Positions 43,617-52,822 of a stretch of DNA of 64,000 nucleotides are shown here, piece after piece. The notes under the pieces are model-generated. The model was not told where the DNA came from and did not search any database. It saw nothing but the letters and a program-made list of their open reading frames with translations. The position numbers and the translations under genes are program-made. The stretch's first letter is position 1; every line of letters starts with the position of its first letter. This stretch comes from Prosthecobacter algae (GTDB lineage Bacteria > Verrucomicrobiota > Verrucomicrobiia > Verrucomicrobiales > Verrucomicrobiaceae), in NCBI RefSeq assembly GCF_039542385.1, contig NZ_BAABIA010000001.1:372001-436000 (forward strand), written 5' to 3'.

Positions 43617-44387
43617 ATGCCTCTCCGAATGCATCTCACGGATCTCACTTGGCCTGACATTGCCGCTCTCGACAAAAACACCCCAGTGGTGTTCCCCATT
43701 GCGGCGCTGGAGCAGCACGGCTGGCATATGCCCCTTTTTACCGACTCGATGCTGATGGGAGAGATCGCCAGGCGGGCGGAACTTGAACTGACAAAGAAAG
43801 TGCTGTTTGCCCCGCTGCAGTGGCTGGGGAATTCCCACCATCATCTTGATTTTCCCGGCACTCTCTCGGCGGAGCCCCGGGTGTACCTAGATATGCTAGT
43901 AGGGGTGCTCGAAAACTTCATTGCCCACGGTTTCCGTCGGCTGATCCTGCTCAATGGCCACGGCGGCAATGATGTGCCGGGGAAGCAGGCCGTGTTTGAG
44001 GTGCGGCAGCGCCATCGTCTGCGTGATGATTTGCTGCTCCTGTTTGCCACCTACTGGAGCCTGAGTCCGGAGGCTGGTGGTGCCCATCCGAAGCTGACCC
44101 AGAAGGTCATGGGCCATGCCTGCGAGTGGGAAACCTCCATGGTGCTGAGGCTGGCCCCGCATCTGGTCAAGGCACCGGAAACCGTCACGGAAGTGCCCTT
44201 TGGCAACAGCTTCGAACCAGCCACCCGTGGCTGGATCATGACGGACCGCTCCGTCCCTGGCCACGTGGGAAATCCGACTCAGGCCAGTGCGGAAAAGGGG
44301 GAGGCTTTGTTCCAGGTCTTCACCCGCGATGTGGTGGCGATGCTGCGGCGCGTCATCGATTGGAACGGAAAAAGCTGGGATGGTTGA
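43617..44387 (+). CDS. creatininase-family amidohydrolase
   Basis: The ATG at 43617 (MPLRMHLTDLTWPDI) is preferred to that at 43590, which adds charged residues. The 256-residue protein has the creatininase pattern VVFPIAALEQHGWHMPLFTDSML, with Glu and His metal ligands and Asp, then HGFRRLILLNGHGGNDVPGKQ and GHACEWETSMVL. Members hydrolyse cyclic amides such as creatinine or formamides. The next gene, 7 bases on, is an MFS transporter, suggesting an uptake/breakdown pair for an unknown amide. Confidence 0.85.
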   Translation: MPLRMHLTDLTWPDIAALDKNTPVVFPIAALEQHGWHMPLFTDSMLMGEIARRAELELTKKVLFAPLQWLGNSHHHLDFPGTLSAEPRVYLDMLVGVLENFIAHGFRRLILLNGHGGNDVPGKQAVFEVRQRHRLRDDLLLLFATYWSLSPEAGGAHPKLTQKVMGHACEWETSMVLRLAPHLVKAPETVTEVPFGNSFEPATRGWIMTDRSVPGHVGNPTQASAEKGEALFQVFTRDVVAMLRRVIDWNGKSWDG

Positions 44388-44393
44388 TGACTT

Positions 44394-45611
44394 ATGACAC
44401 GCTCCCCTTACTGGAAATGGTGGATTACGGGCCTGCTGCTGCTGGCCACGACGATCAATTACATGGACCGCGTCACGCTGGCGAATGCCTCCGTTCGTGT
44501 CACGCAGGAGTTCGGCCTGAATGATGAGCAGTATGGCAATCTCGAACTCACTTTTGGTTGGGCCTTTGCCGCAGGTTCGCTGGTCTTTGGTTTCCTGGCG
44601 GACCGCATGCGCATCTACTGGCTCTATCCCTGTGTACTCGCAGGCTGGTCACTCATGGGCATGTTTTCGGGCTGGACTCAGGATTACACCAGCCTGCTGG
44701 TCTGCCGCACCTTGCTGGGTTTCTTTGAGGCGGGTCACTGGCCCTGCGCCCTGAAGACCACCTTTGCCGTCCTGACGGAAAAGGATCGCACCATGGGCAA
44801 CAGTGTGTTGCAGAGTGGGGCCTCTATCGGGGCCATCATCACGCCCCAGGTAATGATGCTGCTGATGACCGATGAGCTCGGTTCCTGGCGTTCTGCCTTT
44901 GTCGTGGTGGGGGCTTCGGGGTTGCTGTGGGTGGTGGCTTGGTTTCTCATGCTGCGGCCACGTGACCTGGATGTGCCTGTTCGTGAGGTGAAGGTGGCTC
45001 CTGTCAGCCTGGGCAGCATCCTCATCAGCCCCAGCTTTTGGGCCCTGGCCCTGCTCATCACGGGCACCCAGACCGTATGGCACATGTACCGCGTGTGGAT
45101 GATGAAGTTTCTGCAAACCGGACGCGGGTATGCTGAGGGCGAAGCCTTGCATTTTAATTCGCTCTATTACATCTCTACGGATGTCGGCTGTGTCATGGCA
45201 GGCGTGGCCTCATTGTGGCTGGTACGGCGCTTTCACTGCTCACCGCATCAGTCGCGCCGCTGGGTGTATGCCGCCGCTTGCGGGCTGACATCACTCAGTG
45301 TGGCCTTGCCATGGCTAGGCCAGGGATGGCCTTTACTTGGCGTGCTGTTGCTCATTGGGGCAGGAGCTTTGGCACTTTTCCCCTGCTACTATACCTTCGT
45401 CCAGGAATTGTCCGAAGAGCACGTGGGGCGTCTGACCGGGCTGCTCAGTTTTTGGGTGTGGGTCATCACTTCACCGTTGCATCGTTGGTTCGGCAAACTG
45501 GCAGACAGCACCGGCTCCTACGACCTCGGTCTGGTCATTGCCGGTCTTGCGCCCTGGATCGGTGTCTTCGCCATGAAGTGGCTGTGGCGGCCTCAGGCGC
45601 GGTTGGTCTGA
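44394..45611 (+). CDS. MFS transporter (anion:cation symporter-like)
   Basis: The 405-residue protein has twelve helices and an ACS-family opening: LLLATTINYMDRVTLANASVRV, then FGLNDEQYGNLELTFGWAFAAGSLVFGFLADR, close to hexuronate/phthalate-type transporters. It begins 7 bases after the creatininase-family gene and is probably cotranscribed, supplying its substrate. It is convergent with the ABC ATPase gene; the gap is only 13 bases. Confidence 0.88.
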   Translation: MTRSPYWKWWITGLLLLATTINYMDRVTLANASVRVTQEFGLNDEQYGNLELTFGWAFAAGSLVFGFLADRMRIYWLYPCVLAGWSLMGMFSGWTQDYTSLLVCRTLLGFFEAGHWPCALKTTFAVLTEKDRTMGNSVLQSGASIGAIITPQVMMLLMTDELGSWRSAFVVVGASGLLWVVAWFLMLRPRDLDVPVREVKVAPVSLGSILISPSFWALALLITGTQTVWHMYRVWMMKFLQTGRGYAEGEALHFNSLYYISTDVGCVMAGVASLWLVRRFHCSPHQSRRWVYAAACGLTSLSVALPWLGQGWPLLGVLLLIGAGALALFPCYYTFVQELSEEHVGRLTGLLSFWVWVITSPLHRWFGKLADSTGSYDLGLVIAGLAPWIGVFAMKWLWRPQARLV

Positions 45612-45624
45612 GGATAGTGCTATC

Positions 45625-46338
45625 TTACCACTTCAGGCTCGTCACAGGCACGCGCGTTTCGTTGCGGTGTGACTTGACGATCTGCCCGTCTTTGAGATGC
45701 AGCACCCGGTCCGCCATGCCGGCCATGTCGGCATTGTGCGTGATGATGACCGTCAGGGTCCCCAGTTCCCGGTTGATTCGCTCCACGGCCTCCAGCACGG
45801 CGATGCCCGTGTTCACATCGAGGGCTCCCGTGGGTTCGTCACAGAGCAGCACCTCCGGCTTTTTGGCAATCGCCCGTGCGATGGCCACCCGCTGTTGCTC
45901 ACCACCGCTTAGTTGGCTGGGAAAGTGATCCATGCGGTGCTGCAGGTTCACTAGCGCCAGAGCCTCCTCGGGTTTCATGGGGTCCCGCGAAATATCCGTG
46001 ATCAGGGCTACATTTTCCCGTGCGGTCAGGCTGGGGATGAGGTTGTAAAATTGGAAGACAAAGCCCACGCAGTTCCGGCGAAAGAGCGTCAGCGTCCGTT
46101 CATCACCCCCGGTGAGATCCCAGCCCTTGTAGCGCAGTTGGCCGCTGGTGGGAGTATCCAGTCCGCCGAGGATGTTCAGCAAAGTGGATTTGCCACTGCC
46201 TGAGGCCCCCAGCAGGACCACCAGCTCGCTGGAATGAAACTGGATGTCCACCCCATGCAGGGCCACCACGTCCAGCTCACCGGTATGGTAAACTTTTCGC
46301 AGGGCACGGGCCTCGAAAATGGGGGCGGAAGGGGGCAT
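45625..46338 (-). CDS. ABC transporter ATP-binding protein (LolD/MacB type)
   Basis: The 237-residue protein has Walker [17 protein letters not shown], a Q-loop [11 protein letters not shown], signature [15 protein letters not shown] and Walker [13 protein letters not shown] with the H-loop ITHN. The [16 protein letters not shown] context and LPSLTA-type region are typical of LolD/MacB/FtsE-like ATPases that drive FtsX-fold permeases. No permease gene is adjacent in the window: upstream is a YlbF-type gene and downstream a convergent MFS gene. It is therefore orphan here. Confidence 0.9.
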   Translation of the reverse strand: MPPSAPIFEARALRKVYHTGELDVVALHGVDIQFHSSELVVLLGASGSGKSTLLNILGGLDTPTSGQLRYKGWDLTGGDERTLTLFRRNCVGFVFQFYNLIPSLTARENVALITDISRDPMKPEEALALVNLQHRMDHFPSQLSGGEQQRVAIARAIAKKPEVLLCDEPTGALDVNTGIAVLEAVERINRELGTLTVIITHNADMAGMADRVLHLKDGQIVKSHRNETRVPVTSLKW

Positions 46339-46405
46339 GGGAAATCAGTGTTCAGGGGGAGTTTGAGGCGGTTTCCTGAACACTGTTGTTCAAACGGAAG
46401 GCGCC

Positions 46406-46816
46406 TTAGTGGCAGCCGCAGCCTTCGCCGCAACCTGCCTGGCCAAAGACTTCGTCATGGGTCGGAACGCGGCCTTTTTCCAGGGTCTTGGTGACAAAGC
46501 CGTTCACCTTGTTCGCCACGTCCTGCAGCAGGTCCTGGGCAGCCATGAAGCTCTGGATGACTTCGTTGGCATCGGCCTGGTCTTGGAGGGACTGGAAACG
46601 GCTGACTTCGGAGGGTTCCATCTCAGCACCGCTGCGGTGGCGCTGTTCCAGGCTGCGGCCTAGGGTCATCACATCGCGGTACAGGGAGACTGCGCCTTCG
46701 TCAGCCAGGAAAGATTCGGCTTGGTTACGGGCGGCCTGCACTTCGGGATCTGCGGCGATGGCTGCGCACAGAGCTTCAATGTGGGAGGCGATGACGGGGT
46801 CGATAGCGGCGTTCAT
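46406..46816 (-). CDS. YlbF/YmcA-family protein with Cys-rich tail
   Basis: The 136-residue protein follows the helical YlbF (RicF)/YmcA pattern: IASHIEALCAAIAADPEVQAARNQAE, then LYRDVMTLGRSLEQRHRSG and VIQSFMAAQDLLQDVANKVN. It ends in EVFGQAGCGEGCGCH. In Bacillus, YlbF, YmcA and YaaT form a complex that carries [4Fe-4S] clusters and stimulates RNase Y; I infer that the C-terminal cysteines may play a comparable metal-binding role. The tail is shared with the FmdB-like protein at 29065. No RNase Y gene is near. Confidence 0.75.
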   Translation of the reverse strand: MNAAIDPVIASHIEALCAAIAADPEVQAARNQAESFLADEGAVSLYRDVMTLGRSLEQRHRSGAEMEPSEVSRFQSLQDQADANEVIQSFMAAQDLLQDVANKVNGFVTKTLEKGRVPTHDEVFGQAGCGEGCGCH

Positions 46817-46918
46817 GGAGGGGGAGGCTAGCTGGAAAAGTGGAAATTGTCGAATGGCGGATTGGAGTTTGTCACAGTAAGGAACGGCGCTGATGGGTGG
46901 GGTGGATGGCCGTCATCG

Positions 46919-47216
46919 CTATTTCTTTTTCCCACCTGCTTCCATAAAGTCCAAAAGATCTAGGATCTGTTCCAGGCGCAGGGCATTCAGCAACCCGGCA
47001 GGCATGGGGGAGGCTTCGGCCTGAGTACGACTGCGAATCAGGCTTTTGCCGATCTCCACCGTCTCGGGACTCAGCGGATTGGGCTTTAGCACCACCTGTT
47101 CTCTCCCGGCTAGAACTTAGCCACTGCGGTGTGGGCGGTTGATTGGCCAACTGGGCGGAGGCCCAGGAAGCGACGAAGAAGATGGCGAGGATCCGCGAAA
47201 CATCATGCAGCCTCAT
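46919..47216 (-). pseudogene. collapsed gene: signal peptide and C-terminal end of a PVC-type heme-binding protein
   Basis: Reading minus from ATG 47216 gives a signal peptide (MRLHDVSRILAIFFVASWASAQ) and NQPPTPQWLSSS, like the exported N-terminus of PVC-type membrane-bound dehydrogenase/heme-binding proteins. A different frame then gives REQVVLKPNPLSPETVEIG and SPMPAGLLNALRLEQILDLLDFMEA, the closing segment of the cytochrome c domain of those proteins, ending at TAG 46919-46921. The two ends, normally many hundreds of residues apart, are joined within about 300 bases and out of frame near 47117-47125. A large internal deletion is the simplest reading. No heme motif remains. Confidence 0.65.
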
Positions 47217-47235
47217 ACGCCGACTGCGGGAGGAT

Positions 47236-48516
47236 TCACGTGGGCGAAGCAGTCCGGGTCGGCGGAGAAAAGAGCGTGAGGCGGAATTTCTTGGGCCACA
47301 GGATGAAGGCCGCCGTTGCCAGGGCCAGGTAGTAATGCGGCATCTCGATCCTCCCCTGTCCGGCAGGGGTGTAAGCGATGATGGCAAAGAGCAGATAACC
47401 GGCCTTGCCCCCTGTCATGACGCTGCGTACGACCAGTGCACCTAGTGTGCCGACAAACAGCAGCAGACCGGGAATGCCAAGTTCCAGCCACAGCGAGACA
47501 TACTCATTGTGCGGTGCCCACAGGACACCTGAAACGCCTGTGCCATGGCCTAACAGGGGCTTCTTCATCACACCTTCCCAGGCATCAGCCAGATCCTTGG
47601 CACGTTCGGGGGACTTCAGTTTTTCAAAGTCCAGTTCGTAGATGGCCTGGAGGCGTTCGGAAGTGTTTTTGTCTTTGGTAATGCCCTGCTCAGTCCGGCT
47701 TTGCAGGATGGCAAAACCCACCCCAGCCGCCGGGATGGCGATGGCGGCCATGATGAGCAAAAATGGCAAATTCCGCCGTGCATTCATCAGTACATAGACT
47801 CCTGCCATCAGGACCAGCACGACAAAGCCGCTGCGACCGTAGGTCAGTGCCACACCGACAAAGGCCACGCCAATGAGCAGGCAGTTGAATTTGAAGCTGC
47901 GGCACAGCGCAAAGGTGATGCCTAGCATCTCACACAACAGCACTGGCGGGAAATTCGGGTGGCTATTAAAGCCTGCGTACCGTCCCTGAATGCTGGAAAA
48001 TTTGAAGATGCCCAGCATCTCGGCCACTTCAGAACCCGTCGTCATGAAGATGGCCAGAATGGCCGCCCAGCGCACGGCACGCATGCCCTGGGCGGTGGAG
48101 AGCACACAAAGGATGGCCACGATGACCAGCATGACCCGCAAGTGGTCCATCCCTGCCTGACCCTGCAAAGTGGTGACTGAGCGTGACAGCAATGCGGCAT
48201 CAAACAGCCGCACGGCAGGCAGCAGCAAAATGAGAAATGAAACCGGGGCCAGCCTGACGCTGCTGATGAAAGACAATCCCACGCACGAAGCGAAGGCAAC
48301 CAGGGTGAAGAGGGCGGGCTTCAAAGGTGAAATCCCCGCGTTGTAAGAGCCGATCACCACATCTGCAGCCAGCAGCCCCAGGATGGTGCCACAGACCCAG
48401 ACAATCATGCGTTGGAAAAAAGTCTCCGGTGCATCCGGTGCAGATACCCCTAGTCCATCCTGCCACACAGGGGTGGTCATCGGGTGGCTTGGGGGCATGG
48501 AATGAGGGGAATGCAT
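47236..48516 (-). CDS. O-antigen ligase/polymerase family membrane protein
   Basis: The longer frame overlaps the asparagine synthase gene, so the start is put at the ATG ending at 48516, 26 bases past the asnB stop; ATGs at 48498 and 48480 are alternatives. The about 426-residue protein has about ten hydrophobic helices, including GLLAADVVIGSYNAGISPL and VALTYGRSGFVVLVLMAGVYVL, and a Wzy_C loop with GHGTGVSGVLWAPHNEYVSLWLELGIPGLLLF. It would polymerise or ligate lipid-linked glycan repeats. It is the third gene of the minus-strand polysaccharide operon. Confidence 0.85.
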   Translation of the reverse strand: MHSPHSMPPSHPMTTPVWQDGLGVSAPDAPETFFQRMIVWVCGTILGLLAADVVIGSYNAGISPLKPALFTLVAFASCVGLSFISSVRLAPVSFLILLLPAVRLFDAALLSRSVTTLQGQAGMDHLRVMLVIVAILCVLSTAQGMRAVRWAAILAIFMTTGSEVAEMLGIFKFSSIQGRYAGFNSHPNFPPVLLCEMLGITFALCRSFKFNCLLIGVAFVGVALTYGRSGFVVLVLMAGVYVLMNARRNLPFLLIMAAIAIPAAGVGFAILQSRTEQGITKDKNTSERLQAIYELDFEKLKSPERAKDLADAWEGVMKKPLLGHGTGVSGVLWAPHNEYVSLWLELGIPGLLLFVGTLGALVVRSVMTGGKAGYLLFAIIAYTPAGQGRIEMPHYYLALATAAFILWPKKFRLTLFSPPTRTASPT

Positions 48517-48542
48517 GGAAAGCGTGCCGCAAGTTTGAAATC

Positions 48543-50492
48543 TCACTTCTTGTCGGCCAGCCAGGCCTGGAACATCAGCACGTCCCAGAGATAGAAATGC
48601 CAGTTGCGTGTGCCGCTGAGGTGCTCCTGCCATTTTTGCCGGATGGGTGCAGGGTGGAAATAACCTTCCCGTTTCAACCGGGATTCGCTGAGCAAGTCCC
48701 CCGCCCATTCGCGCAGCTCTCCGCGCAGCCAGTGCTCCAGAGGCACGCCAAATCCACGTTTAGGCCGGTCAATCAAAGCCTTGGGCACGTGGCGATACAG
48801 AGTCTCCCTCATCAGCCATTTGCCTTTGCCATCCCTCACTTTCATGGAGAAGGGAATTCGCCATGCGAACTCGATGAGGTTCGTATCCAGCAGCGGGATA
48901 CGCCCTTCCAGACTCACGCCCATGGCCGCACGGTCCACCTTGGTAAGGATGTCTCCTGGCAGGTAGGTCTCCATGTCCAGGTGCATCATGCGATGAGTGA
49001 AGTCACTCACCCGTGGCCAGCCTGCCGTGTTGGTGATGCTGGTTTGAGGATCCTGCCCGCCGATGACGACTTGCTCGGGCTGCTTCCAGTGGGACATGAG
49101 GTTCAGGTACAATGTCTCCATGCCCGGTGCGGCCACGACTTCCGCCAGTTTGTGCAATTTGTCCCCAAATGGCACATGGCGCAGCCGTTTGGGCAACAAC
49201 GGGCGGGCCATTGAGCCTAACGAATTAAGCGTTTGCGGAGGCAGGACCGTCATAGCTGCGGCAGCCGTCTTTTTCAAGACGGGTGGCATCCAGGCAAATT
49301 TGTCCCACAGGTTCCGGCCCACAAAGTAACGTTCATAACCTCCAAAAAGCTCGTCACCTGCATCGCCACTGAGGGCGACGGTGACGTGCTGACGCGCCAT
49401 TTTGCAGACGAGGTGGGTGGGGATCTGAGAGTAATCGGAGAAGGGCTCGTCATACAGGCCCGGAAGCAGAGGGATGGTATCTAGGGCATCCTTGCCCGTC
49501 ACATACATCTCGGTGTGGTCCGTGCGCAGATGATTCGCCACCTCTTTGGCAAACTGGGCCTCATTGTATTCTGGCACATCAAACCCGATGGTGAAGGTGC
49601 GCACGGGTCTGCTGCTCTGAGCCTGCATCAGGGCCACGATGAGGGATGAATCCACGCCACCTGAAAGGAAGGCCCCAAGAGGTACATCCGAGATCATGCG
49701 CATCCCCACGGATTCTTTGAGGAGCGCCTCAAACGTATCAATAGCTTCTTTTTCCGTCCCCGTGAAGGGGTGGTCTACACCATGCTCGATGACCTCACGC
49801 AGCGACCAGTAAAGCTTTGGCTCGGGCATGTCCTGTGCCGTCTGCAAACTCAGCAGTGAAGCAGGCGGCAGTTTGTGAAAGCCCTGATAAATGCATTGCG
49901 GGTCGGGAATGTAGTTGAACCGTAGCTGGCTGCACAGCGCATCCCGGTTGATGGCCGCATCGAAGCCTGGAAACTGGCGTATAGCCTTGAGTTCCGAAGC
50001 AAAAACAAAGGTGTCGCCTAACCACCCGTAGTACAGAGGTTTTTCGCCCATCCGGTCGCGGCCCAGGTGCAGAGCACGCTCCTGCTTGTCCCAGAGCGCA
50101 AAGGCGAACATGCCATTAAATCGCCGCGTGGCTTCCACCACTCCCCATTGCAGAAAGGCGGCCAGCATGATCTCCGTGTCCGAGTGTCCCCGCCAGGTAT
50201 GGCCGTGAGGCTCTAGTTCGGCCCGCAGTTGCTGGAAGTTGTAGATCTCTCCATTGAAAACAATGACATAGCGCCCGTCCGCACTGCTCATGGGCTGGTG
50301 CCCCAGCGGCGAAAGGTCGAGGATGGAAAGCCGCCGATGCCCCAGGGCGATGCCGCAATCAGCATCCACCCAGGCACCGCTGTCATCGGGACCACGAAGA
50401 ACGATGGCATCCGTCATGCGCGTGACCTCAGTTGTCATCTGGTCAGACGAGCGCGAGCGGGGAAGGGTAAGGTAGCCGGAGATGCCGCACAT
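48543..50492 (-). CDS. asnB: asparagine synthase (glutamine-hydrolysing)
   Basis: The 649-residue protein begins MCGISGYL, giving the N-terminal nucleophile Cys2 after Met removal. The N-terminal glutaminase (1-210) includes RLSILDLSPLGHQPM and IVFNGEIYNFQQLR. The C-terminal synthetase has the PP-loop LSGGVDSSLIVAL. It makes asparagine, or in polysaccharide clusters amidates uronic acid sugars. Its place between a glycosyltransferase and an O-antigen ligase supports the sugar-modifying role, but this is inference. Confidence 0.93.
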   Translation of the reverse strand: MCGISGYLTLPRSRSSDQMTTEVTRMTDAIVLRGPDDSGAWVDADCGIALGHRRLSILDLSPLGHQPMSSADGRYVIVFNGEIYNFQQLRAELEPHGHTWRGHSDTEIMLAAFLQWGVVEATRRFNGMFAFALWDKQERALHLGRDRMGEKPLYYGWLGDTFVFASELKAIRQFPGFDAAINRDALCSQLRFNYIPDPQCIYQGFHKLPPASLLSLQTAQDMPEPKLYWSLREVIEHGVDHPFTGTEKEAIDTFEALLKESVGMRMISDVPLGAFLSGGVDSSLIVALMQAQSSRPVRTFTIGFDVPEYNEAQFAKEVANHLRTDHTEMYVTGKDALDTIPLLPGLYDEPFSDYSQIPTHLVCKMARQHVTVALSGDAGDELFGGYERYFVGRNLWDKFAWMPPVLKKTAAAAMTVLPPQTLNSLGSMARPLLPKRLRHVPFGDKLHKLAEVVAAPGMETLYLNLMSHWKQPEQVVIGGQDPQTSITNTAGWPRVSDFTHRMMHLDMETYLPGDILTKVDRAAMGVSLEGRIPLLDTNLIEFAWRIPFSMKVRDGKGKWLMRETLYRHVPKALIDRPKRGFGVPLEHWLRGELREWAGDLLSESRLKREGYFHPAPIRQKWQEHLSGTRNWHFYLWDVLMFQAWLADKK

Positions 50493-50503
50493 AGGGGGGA
50501 GGG

Positions 50504-52750
50504 TCAGTTGGAGGTCACGGCAGGTTTCAGGGGCGCGATAGCCTCTGATGATGTGGCGATATGAGCGCGGGTGGAAAGGACTTCTTCAAACAGGGCTAGC
50601 ACACGGTTCAGCGAAAAGTGGGCAAGGATGCGCGCTCTCCCCGCTTGGCCGCTTTGATGGCGCAGCGCAGGGGATAGTCGCAGTACGTCCAGGCAGGCGG
50701 CTGCCAGTGCCGCCGGATCTTTGGCAGGCACCAGCCGTCCGGTCTCTCCCATCACCCAGGCCGTGTCGCCAATGTCCGTTGCCACCACAGGCACGGCACA
50801 GGCCATCGCTTCACCGACGACGTTCGGAAAACCTTCACCAAAGGCTGAAGACGAAACCACCAAATCCAGTGAAGCCGTCATTTCCGGAAGATCCTGCCGT
50901 TCACCTAAAAGTTGGACATGGTTGGTTAGACCGAGCTGCTGAACGAGCTCCGCCAATTCGGCATTGTCCGCATTCACACCTGTGCCTGCGAGCAGGCATT
51001 GCACATCTGGCCTTTGCTGAACGATGAGGGCCGCAGCGCGTAAAAACGTCGGGTAGTCTTTCATGGCTGTGTAGCGTCCAAAGCGGCCGATCAAAATCGG
51101 CTTCTTCACATCTTCCGCCCTGGGCTTCGCAGGCTGCCATTTCTCTAGATCGAAGCCATTGGGGATCAGCCGTGTTTTGTTGGGGCGATAGCCGATGGCT
51201 TCATGCTGCCGGGCGCTGACCTGGGAATTGTACGTGATGAGCTTGGGCCAAAAGGAGAGCCAGCCCAACGCGCGAATGACCAGGGCGGAGCCGCGTTTTT
51301 CCAGGCTCAGATCATAGAGCGATTGCCGAATGTTCCAGATGACCTTTGCCTGGGTCCCCATTCGGGCGATCAGGGCCGCCAGGCAGCCGTGATACATCCA
51401 CCCCATGATCACCGTCGGCCGTGTCAGTCGTGAGATCTTCAGCAGCTGCCACAGAGCCCCCACCGTGGGTTTTCCCACCGGCATGTCCAGCGTGTGGACC
51501 GTCGCCCCGACCGCCCGCAGCGGCTCGATGTATTTGCCACCCGCAGTCAGCGAAATGACGGTGTGTGAATGGTGCTTAAGCCCCCCAATAAGTTGCGTCA
51601 GCATCATCTCCGCCCCACCCGTTCCCAGACCTGTGGTGATCCAAAGCACTGGCCCTTGCCGCCGCACGATCTCCGCCGTTTTGGCCACCATCTTCTCGAC
51701 CGTGAAATGATCGGCAATCCGCTGGCGGTTCTGCTCCCGCAAGGCCCTGCGCCCCTCATGATTCAGCGCGAGGAAGCTCTTCATCGCGCCCGTCAGAGCC
51801 GCCACATCTCCAGCCGGAAAGATCCACCTTCGGTCATCCACCAGCCAGGCTGAATCCCCCACATCGCTGGCGATGCACGGCAGTCCGCAGGCCATCGCTT
51901 CACCCAGGACATTGGAGAAACCTTCACCGTAGGCGGAGGTGGACACCACACAGTCCAGCGTGGGGTACATCTCCGGCAGGTCATCGCGAGCGGTTTCCCA
52001 GGTCAGGCGGTTCGTCAGCCCCAGCGTTGCTGCCAGACGTCGCATCTCCTCGGCATACGCCGCATCTCCGCTGCCAATGATTCGCCCCTGGGCCTCGGGC
52101 ACCTCGGCAAGGGCGCGCAAAAAGGTGGCGTGATCCTTCATCGGGTGCAGCCTGCCAATGAGCGTAAAGGTCTGCCCGCTGTTGCCTAACAAGGTTTGCT
52201 TGAATCGTGCCGTGTCTATTCCATTGGGCACCACCTCAAAACGGGCTGCCGGGTAACCCTTGCCGATATAGTAGTCACGGCCCGCACGTGAGTTCGCGAT
52301 GATGCCGTCTGCCCATCCTGAGAGCAGGCAGTTCAGCCGAAAGCTCAGCCTGCCCAGCAGCCCCCAGGTCTCCGCATCCGTCTGGGAATCGCGGATGCCC
52401 CACAGCACCTTGGGGAAACCGCAAAGCGGCTTCAGCAGCAGCGCCATCAGGTTGGACTCATGCAGGTAGCCGTGGATCACGTCCGGCCCCAGCGCGCGCA
52501 TCGTCTTCACCAGGCGGAGAAAAAAGCCCGCCAGGTCCCAGCGATGGCGTTTTCCCACGCACACCGTGCGCACCCCCGCCGCCTGCAACTCCGACTCAAA
52601 CACGCCTGGGTAAAAATGCACCACGCAGATCTCGAAACCGCCCAGGGCCACCAGCGCCTTGGCCAGCGTCACCAATTGCCGCTGCGCTCCGCCGTGACCG
52701 AGGTCACGGATGAGGAAGGCGAGTCGGCATGGCGCATGGCATTCGGGCAT
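50504..52750 (-). CDS. double GT4 glycosyltransferase (two fused GT-B enzymes)
   Basis: The 748-residue protein contains two complete GT4-type GT-B units. Unit 1 (about 1-370) has LGHGGAQRQLVTLAKAL at the start and STSAYGEGFSNVLGEAMACG as the nucleotide-sugar binding motif. Unit 2 (about 370-730) has GLGTGGAEMMLTQLIGGL and SSSAFGEGFPNVVGEAMACA. The two are clearly duplicates and both retain the E-x7-E-like motif, so both may be active. It likely adds successive sugars in glycan assembly in the cytoplasm. The gene opens the operon with asnB 11 bases downstream. Confidence 0.9.
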   Translation of the reverse strand: MPECHAPCRLAFLIRDLGHGGAQRQLVTLAKALVALGGFEICVVHFYPGVFESELQAAGVRTVCVGKRHRWDLAGFFLRLVKTMRALGPDVIHGYLHESNLMALLLKPLCGFPKVLWGIRDSQTDAETWGLLGRLSFRLNCLLSGWADGIIANSRAGRDYYIGKGYPAARFEVVPNGIDTARFKQTLLGNSGQTFTLIGRLHPMKDHATFLRALAEVPEAQGRIIGSGDAAYAEEMRRLAATLGLTNRLTWETARDDLPEMYPTLDCVVSTSAYGEGFSNVLGEAMACGLPCIASDVGDSAWLVDDRRWIFPAGDVAALTGAMKSFLALNHEGRRALREQNRQRIADHFTVEKMVAKTAEIVRRQGPVLWITTGLGTGGAEMMLTQLIGGLKHHSHTVISLTAGGKYIEPLRAVGATVHTLDMPVGKPTVGALWQLLKISRLTRPTVIMGWMYHGCLAALIARMGTQAKVIWNIRQSLYDLSLEKRGSALVIRALGWLSFWPKLITYNSQVSARQHEAIGYRPNKTRLIPNGFDLEKWQPAKPRAEDVKKPILIGRFGRYTAMKDYPTFLRAAALIVQQRPDVQCLLAGTGVNADNAELAELVQQLGLTNHVQLLGERQDLPEMTASLDLVVSSSAFGEGFPNVVGEAMACAVPVVATDIGDTAWVMGETGRLVPAKDPAALAAACLDVLRLSPALRHQSGQAGRARILAHFSLNRVLALFEEVLSTRAHIATSSEAIAPLKPAVTSN

Positions 52751-52822
52751 TGCCTGGAACTATAATCTCCATAATGGCCGACTGGCAATTAAGGAATGCG
52801 AACAATCCCTCTCCCGCTGCAC

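Noticed and set aside
46872..47387. 171-codon minus-strand ORF as one intact gene
   Set aside because: Only residues 58-90 (signal peptide part) look real; the rest overlaps the ligase gene or is out of frame with the heme-protein end, so it is described as a pseudogene.
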